64,000 nt of DNA from Lachnospiraceae bacterium (GTDB lineage: Bacteria; Bacillota; Clostridia; Lachnospirales; Lachnospiraceae): positions 1-64,000 of the forward strand of contig SVEK01000012.1 of NCBI GenBank assembly GCA_015057405.1, given 5' to 3'. Made by a program: the position numbers and the translations under genes. Below, in pieces: positions 1 through 8,530 of this stretch (positions within the stretch are counted from its first letter, which is position 1; each line of letters starts with the position of its first letter). Below the pieces are notes generated by a model. It had not been told where the DNA came from, did no database searches, and saw only the letters and a list, made by a program, of their open reading frames with translations.

Positions 1-185
1 AATCTTACGATTCTATTGGTTGTTCCTCTGAAAATTCTTTTTGAAGTCTTATGACTTCTTATATATTATTCTCTGAATTTTCAGGGTTGTCTGATTATCC
101 AATTTTCAAGGTTCGCTGTGCAGTTCTCAACTGCTTTTTTATCATTTTGCTGAGCCCCTCAAAACTCTCGTTTGGTGCGTCAGCG
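1..185 (-). other. Probable 5' leader of an rRNA operon (edge)
   Basis: No credible protein is encoded here. The minus-strand transcript from the promoter at 192-220 contains a GAACCTTGAAAATTG stretch (about 98-112) resembling leader or spacer sequence next to rRNA genes in Clostridia. It also has two simple hairpins, GCAGTTGAGAACTGC (about 121-135) and GAAGTCATAAGACTTC (about 43-58). A 16S gene would begin beyond position 1. This reading is inference from resemblance. Confidence 0.5.
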
Positions 186-191
186 AAATTT

Positions 192-220
192 ATCCTACCA
201 AACATTCCGACGGTTGTCAA
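192..220 (-). promoter_or_regulatory. rRNA-type sigma-A promoter with UP element
   Basis: On the minus strand the -35 is TTGACA (220-215), followed by a 17-bp spacer and a -10 of TAGGAT (197-192). Directly upstream (about 221-255) are phased A-tracts, as in UP elements of rRNA promoters. Transcription would start near 185 and run off the left edge. The rRNA assignment is inferred from promoter strength and the leader that follows; no rRNA sequence lies in the window. Confidence 0.65.
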
Positions 221-362
221 CACTTTTTTTTATTTTTTTTGAAAAATTTTTTTTAGCCGCTAAAACAACATTTATAAAACACGCTATTTTACTACATTTT
301 ATCACAGATGCAAAAACAACACTTTTTTACTTAAATCAACATAATAACATCATTTTCCCGGT

Positions 363-1217
363 TCATTTCAAACGCAAAGTAATCTCTCCCGTTCTCAAAA
401 CTGTTACCCCATCTTTAGTATCAACAACCAGACCGCCACACTCATCTATATCAATCGCTTTTCCTTCATGCCAATCTCCATCCAGATTAAATCGAACGTT
501 TTTACCGATTACCATTGAACGCATTCTGTATTCTTTAATATAATTATGCTCTTTTATATTATTAGGTGATTCTGCAGCATTGAATTTTTCAATGTTGTCA
601 TATATATCCACAAATTCATTAATGACGGCAGCTATCAATTTTTCTCTTGACACACAAACTTCATCCTTATTGTCATACAATGCGCCCGCGATATTATTTA
701 ATTCCTCACCAAATCCACCTTCAGGTAATGTAACATTAATCCCGATTCCGAGAACAACATTAAAGTTGCCTTGGGAATCCATCATAGATTCGGCAAGTAT
801 TCCACATATTTTTTTATCATGCTTATATATATCATTGACCCATTTTATCTTTGTTTCAATTCCTGTTGCTTTTTGAATTCCTGCCGAAACTGCCACTGCA
901 GCTGCCGAAGTTATCAAAACGGCATTGGACGCACCGTCAACAGGTCTTATCAGTAGTGACATATATATGCCGGTTCCTACAGGTGACTCAAAACTTCTTC
1001 CCAATCTCCCGCGTCCCATAGTTTGTTCATTGGCAACAACCAGCAACTGTTTACTCTCTGATAATGTTTCATCTTGACCGGCGTTACTATGTATGCGTCT
1101 TTTTATCTCTGCATTTGTCGAATCTATTCTGTCATACACAACAGGAATAATATTATCGTATTTAAGTAACTCTTTTATTGTTTTTTCCTGTAAATCACCC
1201 GTCATACCAGTTTTCAT
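363..1217 (-). CDS. birA: Biotin-protein ligase (monofunctional BirA)
   Basis: This 284-residue enzyme makes biotinyl-AMP and attaches biotin to a lysine of biotin carboxyl carrier proteins in the cytoplasm. The ligase signature GRGRLGR is at residues 68-74 and the substrate-binding KWVND at 125-129. A small C-terminal domain (about 230-284) matches the usual BirA tail. The N-terminal winged-helix repressor domain of bifunctional BirA is absent, so it should not regulate biotin genes. The start at 1217 is chosen because AAGGGTGAG lies just upstream; the frame stays open for 18 more codons without a better site. Monocistronic; downstream is the divergently placed rRNA-type promoter region. Confidence 0.93.
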   Translation of the reverse strand: MKTGMTGDLQEKTIKELLKYDNIIPVVYDRIDSTNAEIKRRIHSNAGQDETLSESKQLLVVANEQTMGRGRLGRSFESPVGTGIYMSLLIRPVDGASNAVLITSAAAVAVSAGIQKATGIETKIKWVNDIYKHDKKICGILAESMMDSQGNFNVVLGIGINVTLPEGGFGEELNNIAGALYDNKDEVCVSREKLIAAVINEFVDIYDNIEKFNAAESPNNIKEHNYIKEYRMRSMVIGKNVRFNLDGDWHEGKAIDIDECGGLVVDTKDGVTVLRTGEITLRLK

Positions 1218-1315
1218 ATAACTCACCCTTACTATATTTGCTACCCTGTTCTTCAATACAAATCCGAACAACGTAAATTAATGCTTACATTATTCCCACA
1301 ATTCATGATTACTAA

Positions 1316-1351
1316 TACAAAAGGCTGAACCCAAAATATGAGTTCAGCCTT
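1316..1351 (-). terminator. Intrinsic terminator after tRNA-Trp
   Basis: Ten-base-pair stem AAGGCTGAAC/GTTCAGCCTT (1321-1330 with 1341-1350) with an 10-nt loop, followed on the minus strand by a T-rich TTTTGTATT run. It lies five bases beyond the tRNA 3' end. Confidence 0.85.
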
Positions 1352-1356
1352 TTAAG

Positions 1357-1427
1357 CAGGGGAAGAGGGATTCGAACCCCCGTGAACGGTTTTGGAGACC
1401 GTCATACTGCCACTGTATGATTCCCCT
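1357..1427 (-). tRNA. tRNA-Trp (CCA anticodon)
   Basis: The minus strand folds into a 71-nt cloverleaf. The acceptor stem is AGGGGAA/TTCCCCT with discriminator G. The D stem is ATAC/GTAT. The anticodon stem ACGGT/ACCGT encloses the loop CTCCAAA, giving anticodon CCA. The T arm carries GGTTCGAATCC. It has its own promoter and terminator, so it is a single-gene unit. No CCA is encoded at the 3' end. Confidence 0.95.
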
Positions 1428-1447
1428 ATGTCCCTTGACCGTGTTAT

Positions 1448-1476
1448 ATCATAACTTATCTGCCTACTGTTGTCAA
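1448..1476 (-). promoter_or_regulatory. Promoter of tRNA-Trp
   Basis: TTGACA (1476-1471), 17-bp spacer, TATGAT (1453-1448) on the minus strand, about 20 bases before the tRNA 5' end. Confidence 0.8.
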
Positions 1477-1605
1477 GTGTTATTTTGAAGCAGCTTAAAC
1501 ATATTTTTCAGCAACATAAAAATATACTAAACCACCTTCAGATACCGAATTGGTGCTTCTTTTTGGGCAGTTACTTTTGTATTCGCTTCTTCGGCGATAA
1601 ATTCT

Positions 1606-3045
1606 TTATATCCCAAATATCTCTTTAAGGATTGCATTAACAACTCCCGGGTCCGCTTTACCTTTCATTTCCTTCATAGTCTGACCCACAAGAAATCCCA
1701 TAGCTTTTAATTTACCTGCATTGATATCTTCAACGGATTTTGGATTGGCAGCGATGACTTTTTCAATGACAATTCTAAGTTCGCTTTCATCGCTTACTGC
1801 ACCAAGGCCGTTTTCTTCAACGTATTTTTCCGGATCGATATCTTCGTCAAACACTTTAGCAAACACTTCTTTGGCAACATTATTGTTAATTGTCTTTTTT
1901 TCTGCCAAATCAATAAGTTTTGCAAGATTTTTAGGAGAAAATGCCACATCCTCAGGCGATTTACCTCTTTCTTTCAGAAGAAACATAGTTTCAACCATAA
2001 GCCAGTTTGATACTTTCTTAGGATTATCACAGATTGCAACTGTCTCTTCAAAAATATCCGCAAGTTTTTTATGACTTGTAATTATATCTATATCATATTC
2101 CGGAATATCATATTGCTTTGCATAACGTGCCATTTTTTCATCACGTAATTCAGGCTGTCTGCCTCTGATGTTATCAATCCACTCATCACTGATAACAATC
2201 GGGACAAGATCCGGTTCCGGAAAATATCTGTAATCCTGAGCATCTTCCTTGGAACGCATAGGATATGAGAATCCCTTGTTATCATCCCATCTTCTTGTCT
2301 CCTGAACAACTCTTTCGCCCGATTCAATTATTTCGATCTGACGTGCTGTTTCATTTTCAATTGCATTAGTAATCGCCCTGAATGAATTGAGATTTTTCAT
2401 TTCCGTTCTGGTTCCGTACTCTGTTTCACCCTTTTGACGCACCGAAAGATTCACATCAGCTCTCATAGAACCTTCATTAAGTTTACAATCTGATGCCCCA
2501 AGGTATTGAATAATCATCCTGAGTTTTTCAAGGTATGCAATTACCTCATCAGCACTCCTCATATCAGGTTCAGATACAATTTCAATAAGCGGAACTCCGG
2601 AACGGTTAAAGTCCACAAGAGAGTTTTCTCCCAATTCATCATGGATAAGTTTACCGGCATCCTCTTCCATATGAATTTCATGAATTCCTACAGTCTTCTT
2701 TCCCCCATTTTCAGTCTCTATATCTACACCTCCGTTAATACAGATTGGCTGATACAACTGAGATATCTGATAATTTTGCGGATTATCAGGATAAAAATAA
2801 TTCTTTCTGTCAAATTTACAATTTTGATTGATAGTACAATTGGTGGCAATACCGACTGCCATCGCATATTCTACAACCTGTTTATTGAGTACAGGAAGAG
2901 AGCCCGGCATTCCTGTACATACCGGACAAGTATGAGTATTAGGCGCACCACCGAATTCAGTACTGCAACCACAAAATATCTTAGTTTTAGTAGCAAGCTC
3001 CACGTGCACTTCAAGACCTATAACCACTTCATATTCTTTACCCAT
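1606..3045 (-). CDS. gatB: Asp-tRNA(Asn)/Glu-tRNA(Gln) amidotransferase subunit B
   Basis: Subunit B (479 residues) binds the mischarged tRNA and phosphorylates the glutamyl or aspartyl group before amidation by GatA. The N-terminal YEVVIGLEVHVEL motif, the zinc-site cysteines CGCSTEF and CPVC, and the C-terminal YqeY-like tail (AMGFLVGQTMKEMKGKADPG) are all present, and the length is normal. The start at 3045 is preceded by AGGGGGAG at good spacing. It follows gatA by 11 bases and is the last gene of the gatCAB operon. The organism therefore probably makes Gln-tRNA, and possibly Asn-tRNA, by the indirect route. Confidence 0.97.
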   Translation of the reverse strand: MGKEYEVVIGLEVHVELATKTKIFCGCSTEFGGAPNTHTCPVCTGMPGSLPVLNKQVVEYAMAVGIATNCTINQNCKFDRKNYFYPDNPQNYQISQLYQPICINGGVDIETENGGKKTVGIHEIHMEEDAGKLIHDELGENSLVDFNRSGVPLIEIVSEPDMRSADEVIAYLEKLRMIIQYLGASDCKLNEGSMRADVNLSVRQKGETEYGTRTEMKNLNSFRAITNAIENETARQIEIIESGERVVQETRRWDDNKGFSYPMRSKEDAQDYRYFPEPDLVPIVISDEWIDNIRGRQPELRDEKMARYAKQYDIPEYDIDIITSHKKLADIFEETVAICDNPKKVSNWLMVETMFLLKERGKSPEDVAFSPKNLAKLIDLAEKKTINNNVAKEVFAKVFDEDIDPEKYVEENGLGAVSDESELRIVIEKVIAANPKSVEDINAGKLKAMGFLVGQTMKEMKGKADPGVVNAILKEIFGI

Positions 3046-3056
3046 AAAGTCTCCCC

Positions 3057-4520
3057 CTATCTGCACAAATCACAGCTTACATATTCTCTTGTTTGCTCAT
3101 AAGAATATGCTGCCTGAATAATTTTATTTTCATTAAAACAATCACCTATAAACTGTATACCTATCGGTAACCCTGCAGAATCAACGCCACAAGGAACCGA
3201 TATTGCAGGAAGCCCCGCAAGATTAACAGATATAGTATATATATCACCCAAATACATTTTAATAGGGTCACAAAGGCTGTCTCCCAGTTTAGGGGCTGTT
3301 GAAGGAGCCGCCGGTGCCGCGATAACATCATATCTGGAAAATGCATCGTTAAATGCCTGTTTGATAAGCGCCTTTGTTTTAAGTGCTTTTAAATAATATG
3401 CATCATAGTATCCGCTGCTAAGCACAAAAGAACCCAGCATGATTCTTCGCTTAACCTCAGCACCAAATCCCTCGGAACGGGTCTTCTTAAACATATTATG
3501 AAGGCCTTCATACTGTTCGGTTCTGTAACCGTATTTTACTCCCTCAAATCTCGCAAGATTTGAACTTGCCTCAGCTGATGCTATTACGTAATATGCAGGA
3601 ATTGCATATTCAACAAGGCTCAAATCAAACTCTTCAACAATAGCGCCTTTATTTTTTAACACTTCCACGGCACTAAGAACAGACTCTCTCACTTCAGCGT
3701 CCAGTCCTTCTCCAAAATAATCTTTAGGAATACCTATTCGCATCCCCTTAACATCGTCTCTTAACGCAGCCGTAAAATTATATGACTCCCTCTTAACCGA
3801 TGTACTGTCTTTAGGGTCATATGATGCTATTGTTTCAAGAACAGTTGCACAATCCGATACATTTTTTGCCACCGGACCAATCTGGTCAAGAGATGATCCG
3901 TACGCAATCAGACCGTATCTGGATACAGTTCCATACGTAGGTTTTATACCTGTAACTCCGCAAAACGAACTAGGCTGACGAATGGAACCTCCCGTATCCG
4001 AGCCAAGTCCGTAAGAACATTCATTAGCAGCAACGGCAGCGCATGTACCGCCTGACGAACCGCCGGGAACATGAGCCATATTCCATGGATTTTTAGTTGC
4101 CCCGTAATAAGAAGTTTCAGTTGTACTTCCCATGGCAAATTCGTCCATATTAGTTTTTCCGACTATAATAGCACCGGCTTTTAACAGATTATTGACAACC
4201 TCAGCATTATACATAGGTTTAAAATTACTAAGAATCTTCGAACTGCACGTTGTAAGAATTCCTTCCGTACAAATATTGTCCTTTATTGCTACAGGTACTC
4301 CCGCAAGAGATCCGGTATATTCACCCTGTTTAATTCCTTTTTGAACTTCTTCAGCTCTTTTATATATTGTCTGCTCATCCAAAATTGTTACATAACTGTT
4401 GATGTCTTTTTCCACTTTTTGCATACTCAAAAGAGCATCATTAACAGCTTCAGCAGTCGACACTTCACCTTTTTTTATCTTATCTCCAAGTTGGATAGCG
4501 GTCATATTCATTAGGCTCAT
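3057..4520 (-). CDS. gatA: Glu-tRNA(Gln) amidotransferase subunit A
   Basis: Subunit A (487 residues) is the amidase that releases ammonia from glutamine for transfer to Glu-tRNA(Gln). The amidase-signature triad is visible as Lys80 (in AGVPVAIKDN), Ser155 (in GGSSGG) and the nucleophile Ser179 (in GSDTGGSIR). Length and order match the family. AGGAGG lies ten bases before the chosen ATG; alternative in-frame ATGs follow at codons 4 and 6. It is the middle gene of gatCAB, 14 bases after gatC. Confidence 0.97.
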   Translation of the reverse strand: MSLMNMTAIQLGDKIKKGEVSTAEAVNDALLSMQKVEKDINSYVTILDEQTIYKRAEEVQKGIKQGEYTGSLAGVPVAIKDNICTEGILTTCSSKILSNFKPMYNAEVVNNLLKAGAIIVGKTNMDEFAMGSTTETSYYGATKNPWNMAHVPGGSSGGTCAAVAANECSYGLGSDTGGSIRQPSSFCGVTGIKPTYGTVSRYGLIAYGSSLDQIGPVAKNVSDCATVLETIASYDPKDSTSVKRESYNFTAALRDDVKGMRIGIPKDYFGEGLDAEVRESVLSAVEVLKNKGAIVEEFDLSLVEYAIPAYYVIASAEASSNLARFEGVKYGYRTEQYEGLHNMFKKTRSEGFGAEVKRRIMLGSFVLSSGYYDAYYLKALKTKALIKQAFNDAFSRYDVIAAPAAPSTAPKLGDSLCDPIKMYLGDIYTISVNLAGLPAISVPCGVDSAGLPIGIQFIGDCFNENKIIQAAYSYEQTREYVSCDLCR

Positions 4521-4534
4521 CGTGCATATTCCTC

Positions 4535-4828
4535 CTAATCAAGTATTTTCGGCACAACAAATGAGCCGTCTTTTTTTTCCGGTGCATTAGCAAGAATAGA
4601 TTCTCTTTTATCGTCATTGGTAACAACATCTTCTCTAAAAACATTAGTTATCGGGAACAAATGAGACATAGGTTCTACACCTGTAGTGTCGAGTTCATTA
4701 AGCTTATCAATGTAGTCAAGCATTCTCTCCATATCTTTCTTAGCTTGTTCTTTTTCTGTTTCAGACAATTCAAGTTTGGCAAGTATTCCAACGTACTCTA
4801 TTGTCTCATCCGAAATTATGTTAGCCAT
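4535..4828 (-). CDS. gatC: Glu-tRNA(Gln) amidotransferase subunit C
   Basis: GatC (97 residues) is the small subunit that wraps around GatA and stabilises its contact with GatB. The N-terminal helix pattern ([19 protein letters not shown]) and the C-terminal extended segment ([13 protein letters not shown]) are typical. The ATG at 4828 follows AGGAGGAG; an upstream in-frame TTG has no ribosome-binding site. It is the first gene of gatCAB. I saw no strong promoter between it and the hairpin at 4879-4910, so partial read-through from upstream is possible. Confidence 0.95.
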   Translation of the reverse strand: MANIISDETIEYVGILAKLELSETEKEQAKKDMERMLDYIDKLNELDTTGVEPMSHLFPITNVFREDVVTNDDKRESILANAPEKKDGSFVVPKILD

Positions 4829-4878
4829 AGTTTTTGCTCCTCCTGCCAATAAAAAATAAAAAGCTCTATACCTGAATT

Positions 4879-4910
4879 AAGCAGCTTCATATACAAAAAT
4901 GAAGCTGCTT
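4879..4910 (-). terminator. Hairpin, probable terminator or attenuator
   Basis: Perfect 12-bp stem AAGCAGCTTCAT/ATGAAGCTGCTT with an 8-nt loop, just after the DUF6465-type gene. The T-tract on the minus strand is weak, so it may only partly stop transcripts that continue into gatCAB. Confidence 0.6.
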
Positions 4911-4935
4911 ATTATCATTTGAATACTATATCCTA

Positions 4936-5325
4936 TTAAAAATCTATCGAACCACTAAAGTCATCGTTAATTACAAAATAGACTTTATCATCTTCCGGCT
5001 TAATGTACACCTTGATATCTTTGATGTCTCTGATTTTATTACCGGCTTTCTGCCATTCTTTCCTTACATTAGGAATGATATCATCAACAGAAACCTGCTT
5101 TCCCGAATACTCAACGAATACAGTAGACGGAATATCTTTTTTAGAAAATGATTTTTTTGGTGCAGATTTTTTGGTTTCAGTTTTTTTTGCCGCAGGTTTT
5201 TCAGACACAGTTTTTTCTACTGTCTTCTTAGCATCTGCCACTTTTACAGGTTCTTCCTTTGACACTTCTGCAACCTTAATTTCTTTAACCTTCTTATCAG
5301 TAGTTTTTGATTGTTTTGTAGCCAT
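4936..5325 (-). CDS. DUF6465-type protein of unknown function
   Basis: This 129-residue protein has two parts. Residues 1-67 are a lysine-, alanine- and glutamate-rich disordered tail, resembling histone-like or ribosome-associated tails. Residues 68-129 form a small folded domain (STVFVEYSGKQV ... VYIKPEDDKVYFVINDD) that I recognise as DUF6465-like. No catalytic motif is visible and there is no signal peptide, so it should be cytoplasmic. The start follows AAGGAGG at good spacing. It lies between tRNA-Pro and gatCAB on the same strand. Function is unknown; nucleic-acid binding through the basic tail is only a guess. Confidence 0.75.
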   Translation of the reverse strand: MATKQSKTTDKKVKEIKVAEVSKEEPVKVADAKKTVEKTVSEKPAAKKTETKKSAPKKSFSKKDIPSTVFVEYSGKQVSVDDIIPNVRKEWQKAGNKIRDIKDIKVYIKPEDDKVYFVINDDFSGSIDF

Positions 5326-5460
5326 AATAATTCCTCCTTATTCGCGTTTCATACAAAAATACACTCACAGAACCGCACATCATCTGCCTCTCACCACCTA
5401 AATGGCGGGAATCTTACCTAACAAAATAATCCCTGATACACTAATTACACCCATTTTCAA

Positions 5461-5534
5461 TCGAGGTGACAGGATTTGAACCTGCGACCTCTGCGTCCCG
5501 AACGCAGCGCTATACCAAACTTAGCCACACCTCG
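5461..5534 (-). tRNA. tRNA-Pro (CGG anticodon)
   Basis: The 74-nt cloverleaf has acceptor stem CGAGGTG/CACCTCG with discriminator A, D stem GCTA/TAGC, and anticodon stem CTGCG/CGCAG around loop TTCGGGA, so the anticodon is CGG (codon CCG). The T arm contains GGTTCAAATCC. No encoded CCA. Confidence 0.95.
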
Positions 5535-5545
5535 ACAACAATGGT

Positions 5546-5574
5546 ATATTAACACATTTGTTTTCAGATTACAA
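5546..5574 (-). promoter_or_regulatory. Possible promoter of tRNA-Pro
   Basis: TTGTAA (5574-5569), 17-bp spacer, TAATAT (5551-5546) on the minus strand, 12 bases before the tRNA. The -10 match is only moderate. Confidence 0.5.
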
Positions 5575-5599
5575 CACCAAAATAAAAATAAATATTAAC

Positions 5600-5647
5600 A
5601 AAACCAACCCCTTCCATTAGATACTAATCCGTCTAACAAAAGGGGTT
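5600..5647 (-). terminator. Terminator after the DUF1540 gene
   Basis: Outer stem AACCCCTT/AAGGGGTT (5606-5613 with 5640-5647) and inner stem TTAGA/TCTAA, followed on the minus strand by a GGTTTTGTT tail. Confidence 0.7.
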
Positions 5648-5677
5648 AACTCTTATCTAACAACGTTTCCGGTCAGC

Positions 5678-5980
5678 TTATTTTGTATAACTGCGACATT
5701 CCGTATCATCGCAGCAACTTCCTGTATTGCACGGACAAATGTCGATACTGTCTGCCACACAGTCACATGAATTATTGAAATCACAATCTTTAGCAAGACA
5801 ATATACATGAGTACGTTCAGCTACTTCTCCGGTCTGATTCTTCGCTGAGTTTCCCTCAGAAAAACTATCACATCTGGTTCCTTCTTTACAGTCACCCCCG
5901 GATATCTTGATAGAATCAAGAACACACATATGGTCACTGTTGTGTTTACATTTTGTTACAGAACAAGACAAATTAGGCAT
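5678..5980 (-). CDS. DUF1540 cysteine-rich protein, two copies
   Basis: This 100-residue cytoplasmic protein contains two copies of the short cysteine-rich DUF1540 motif: LSCSVTKCKHNSDHMC near the N terminus and VYCLAKDCDFNNSC from about residue 58. Each is followed by an isoleucine-rich strand (LDSIKISG, ADSIDICP). A CPCNTGSCC cluster lies near the end. Many paired cysteines suggest metal binding, but the family has no known function. The start follows AAAGGAGG. It is a single-gene unit ending at the hairpin at 5600-5647. Confidence 0.88.
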   Translation of the reverse strand: MPNLSCSVTKCKHNSDHMCVLDSIKISGGDCKEGTRCDSFSEGNSAKNQTGEVAERTHVYCLAKDCDFNNSCDCVADSIDICPCNTGSCCDDTECRSYTK

Positions 5981-6060
5981 AATATGACCTCCTTTATTAA
6001 TATGAATTCGTACAAAAAACAGTATTCCCCTCTTTACGAAATAATATTACTGATTTATTA

Positions 6061-6088
6061 TTGTTAATAAATTAATTCATGCTATAAT
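6061..6088 (+). promoter_or_regulatory. Promoter of prmA
   Basis: TTGTTA (6061-6066), 16-bp spacer, perfect TATAAT (6083-6088). The transcript would have a leader of about 130 bases before prmA, in which I see no recognisable RNA element. Confidence 0.6.
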
Positions 6089-6226
6089 TAACTTGCTGTT
6101 ATTGATGACATTTTTTTTATAAAAACACAAAAAAACAAGTCCCATCAGACATGCAGAAGCGAACAAAAAATGAATCCATGTAAAAAGGTGCTTGAAATAA
6201 AATCAGAAAGATGAGGTATATAATAT

Positions 6227-7192
6227 ATGAAATGGACACAGTATTCTCTTAAAACGACAACTGCTGCCACCGACATGATAAGCTACACATTGGGAGAAAT
6301 AGGGGTTGAAGGTATCGAAATTGAAGATCATGTACCTTTGACCGAAGACGAAAAACGACAAATGTATGTGGATATTCTTCCTGATACTATCCCAGATGAC
6401 GGCACTGCCATAATCAGATTTTACAGAGATACTGAGGAAAATCCCGAAGAATTTATCCAAAAGGTAACTGCTGCCCTTGATGAACTCAAATCATTTATGG
6501 ATATAGGAGACGGAATTATAGAAATATCTGAAACAGCTGATAAGGACTGGATAAATAACTGGAAAGAATTTTTCCATACTTTCAGAGTTTCTGACAAATT
6601 AATAATAAAACCAACATGGGAACCCAAAGTAAATCTCCCTGATTATAAGTCTGATGACATTGTTATTGACATTGACCCCGGAACCGCTTTTGGCACCGGT
6701 TCACATGAGACTACGAAATTATGTCTGCTTGCGTTAGAAAAATATATTACAGCAAAAAGCAATCTTCTTGACGTAGGTTGCGGAAGCGGCATTCTGTCTA
6801 TTGCAGCCGTTAAGTATGGGGCAAAACATGCACTTGGTATTGATATTGATCAGTATGCTTTGCCGTCAACAATTGAAAACAGAGACATTAATAATGTCCC
6901 TGCTGATAAATTTGAAGCAATATGCGGTAATATTCTTGATGACGAAAACTTACAACAACAGGTCGGATACGAATGCTACGATATTGCAGTTGCAAATATC
7001 CTTGCCAATGTTATCATCCCCCTGTCAGCCGAGGTCGGAAAACATATAAAACCCGGCGGATTGTTTATTTCATCAGGTATAATTAACACTGCCGCAGACG
7101 ATGTTAAGAATGCTATCACGGATAATGGTTTTGAAATAATTGAAACAACTACTCTTGGTGACTGGTATTGCTTTGTTGCTAAGAAACCGTGA
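6227..7192 (+). CDS. prmA: Ribosomal protein L11 methyltransferase
   Basis: PrmA (321 residues) methylates lysines and the N terminus of ribosomal protein uL11 using S-adenosylmethionine. The N-terminal substrate-recognition domain covers about residues 1-120. The SAM domain carries DPGTAFGTGSHETT, motif I LLDVGCGSGILS and the NPPY-like motif as VANILANV. The length is normal. A GATGAGG sequence precedes the start. It is the only plus-strand gene in the first 17 kb and overlaps the 3' end of the convergent thioesterase gene by 14 bases. Confidence 0.95.
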   Translation: MKWTQYSLKTTTAATDMISYTLGEIGVEGIEIEDHVPLTEDEKRQMYVDILPDTIPDDGTAIIRFYRDTEENPEEFIQKVTAALDELKSFMDIGDGIIEISETADKDWINNWKEFFHTFRVSDKLIIKPTWEPKVNLPDYKSDDIVIDIDPGTAFGTGSHETTKLCLLALEKYITAKSNLLDVGCGSGILSIAAVKYGAKHALGIDIDQYALPSTIENRDINNVPADKFEAICGNILDDENLQQQVGYECYDIAVANILANVIIPLSAEVGKHIKPGGLFISSGIINTAADDVKNAITDNGFEIIETTTLGDWYCFVAKKP

Positions 7193-7595
7193 CAAATGAC
7201 TTAAATATTTCATCTAATGCCTTATTAACTTTTCTTGGAATAATGGGATTGAATGACGAGTCGACAAAACAGTGACTACTGGTTCCCGTGGCTCTTAGTT
7301 CAGTCCCTTTTTCATCCCATACTTCATATTCTACAAAAAATTTAACATTTGTATATTTGACTACCTTGGCACTAATGCGAACCGTCTCTCCAAACTTACA
7401 GGCTTTCTTATATTCTGCACTGACAGACAGAACCGGAATATAACAACCTTCTGCCTCCATTCTCGAATAAGGATACCGGGCTTCATCTAACATTGCCAGT
7501 CTGGCTTCTTCAAACCATCTGATATAATTTGAATGATGAACTATCTGCATCATATCCGTTTCATAGTACTGAACTTTATGATAATATTCTTTCAT
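7179..7595 (-). CDS. Hot-dog acyl-CoA thioesterase (YbgC/FadM type)
   Basis: This 138-residue cytoplasmic enzyme belongs to the 4-hydroxybenzoyl-CoA thioesterase branch of the hot-dog fold and should hydrolyse short acyl-CoA thioesters. The family signature is YETDMMQIVHHSNYIRWFEEAR, with the catalytic aspartate at position 14. The single hot-dog domain fills the whole length. GAGGAG precedes the start. It begins 26 bases after the last ATPase gene of the export operon and may be co-transcribed with it, although a functional link is not evident. The substrate cannot be predicted. Confidence 0.9.
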   Translation of the reverse strand: MKEYYHKVQYYETDMMQIVHHSNYIRWFEEARLAMLDEARYPYSRMEAEGCYIPVLSVSAEYKKACKFGETVRISAKVVKYTNVKFFVEYEVWDEKGTELRATGTSSHCFVDSSFNPIIPRKVNKALDEIFKSFVTVS

Positions 7596-7621
7596 TGGTT
7601 ATTCGTCTCCTCAAAATAAAT

Positions 7622-8530
7622 TTATGGCTTTTCTATCATAATAACGCCATTCTTATACTCAAGTTTAACCTTATTACCTTCAATACCCAGTTTATCAAGT
7701 AATTCCCTGGGAATCTGCAAACGACCGGCTCTGTCTAAAACTGCATACTCTTCCTGGGTATCTGCAACCCCGTTCCAATTAAAGTTAACATCACCCAATT
7801 TATCAAGATAGTCACTTTTCATAATACGTTCGCTGCTTGTTTTTCCATCCCTGATAGAAACAACTCTGTTAACCTTTTTTGCAAGTCCTTTATCATGGGT
7901 AACAATTACAACTGTTACGCCCAATTGCTCATTCAGTTCCCTAAATACATCAAGTATGTAATCAGACGTATTACGGTCAACCGAACCCGTTGGTTCATCT
8001 GCCAAAAGTAATTTTGGATTGTTGGCAAGTGCTATTGCTATTGCGATTCGTTGTTGCTCACCACCGGAAAGCTGGTTAAGTCTGTTGTTTCTTCTGTGAC
8101 TAAGTCCTACCAGTTCCAAAAGTTCTGTTGCTCTTTGTTTTTTTTCTTCACTTTTTGCAAACAACATAGGCGTCATTATATTTTCCCATGCAGTAAGATA
8201 CGGTAACAGATTTCTTGCATTATTCTGCCACACAAATCCAACCGTATTCTTTTTATATTCTACCAATTCAGGTTCAGTCATTCTAAAAAGATTCTTTCCG
8301 TCAACATACAGTTTTCCCGCACTTGGTCTGTCAAGACCACCTATCATATTAAGAAAAGTTGACTTTCCGCTTCCGCTATTACCGATAATAGCCATCAATT
8401 CACCTTTTTCAACTGTAAGGTCCAAGCCCTGCAATGCCAAAACCTCGAGATCCTTTGTCTTGTATATCTTAACCAGATTATCGCAAAGAATCATTGTGTT
8501 ATCCGTCAAAGTCTCGCTACTACTGTTCAT
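7622..8530 (-). CDS. ABC exporter ATPase with C-terminal AbrB-like domain
   Basis: This 302-residue protein energises the adjacent FtsX-type permease. The LolD/MacB-like ATPase domain (about residues 12-225) has Walker [10 protein letters not shown], signature LSGGEQQR and Walker B LLLADEPT. After a linker, the last ~45 residues ([17 protein letters not shown] ... VIMIEKP) match the swapped-hairpin SpoVT/AbrB pattern, normally found in DNA-binding transition-state regulators and MazE antitoxins. The start at 8530 overlaps the previous ATPase gene by 11 bases, so it is probably translationally coupled. No strong ribosome-binding site is seen; a later ATG (8494) is the alternative. The role of the extra domain is unknown; it could dimerise the ATPase or sense a ligand. 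Confidence 0.88.
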   Translation of the reverse strand: MNSSSETLTDNTMILCDNLVKIYKTKDLEVLALQGLDLTVEKGELMAIIGNSGSGKSTFLNMIGGLDRPSAGKLYVDGKNLFRMTEPELVEYKKNTVGFVWQNNARNLLPYLTAWENIMTPMLFAKSEEKKQRATELLELVGLSHRRNNRLNQLSGGEQQRIAIAIALANNPKLLLADEPTGSVDRNTSDYILDVFRELNEQLGVTVVIVTHDKGLAKKVNRVVSIRDGKTSSERIMKSDYLDKLGDVNFNWNGVADTQEEYAVLDRAGRLQIPRELLDKLGIEGNKVKLEYKNGVIMIEKP

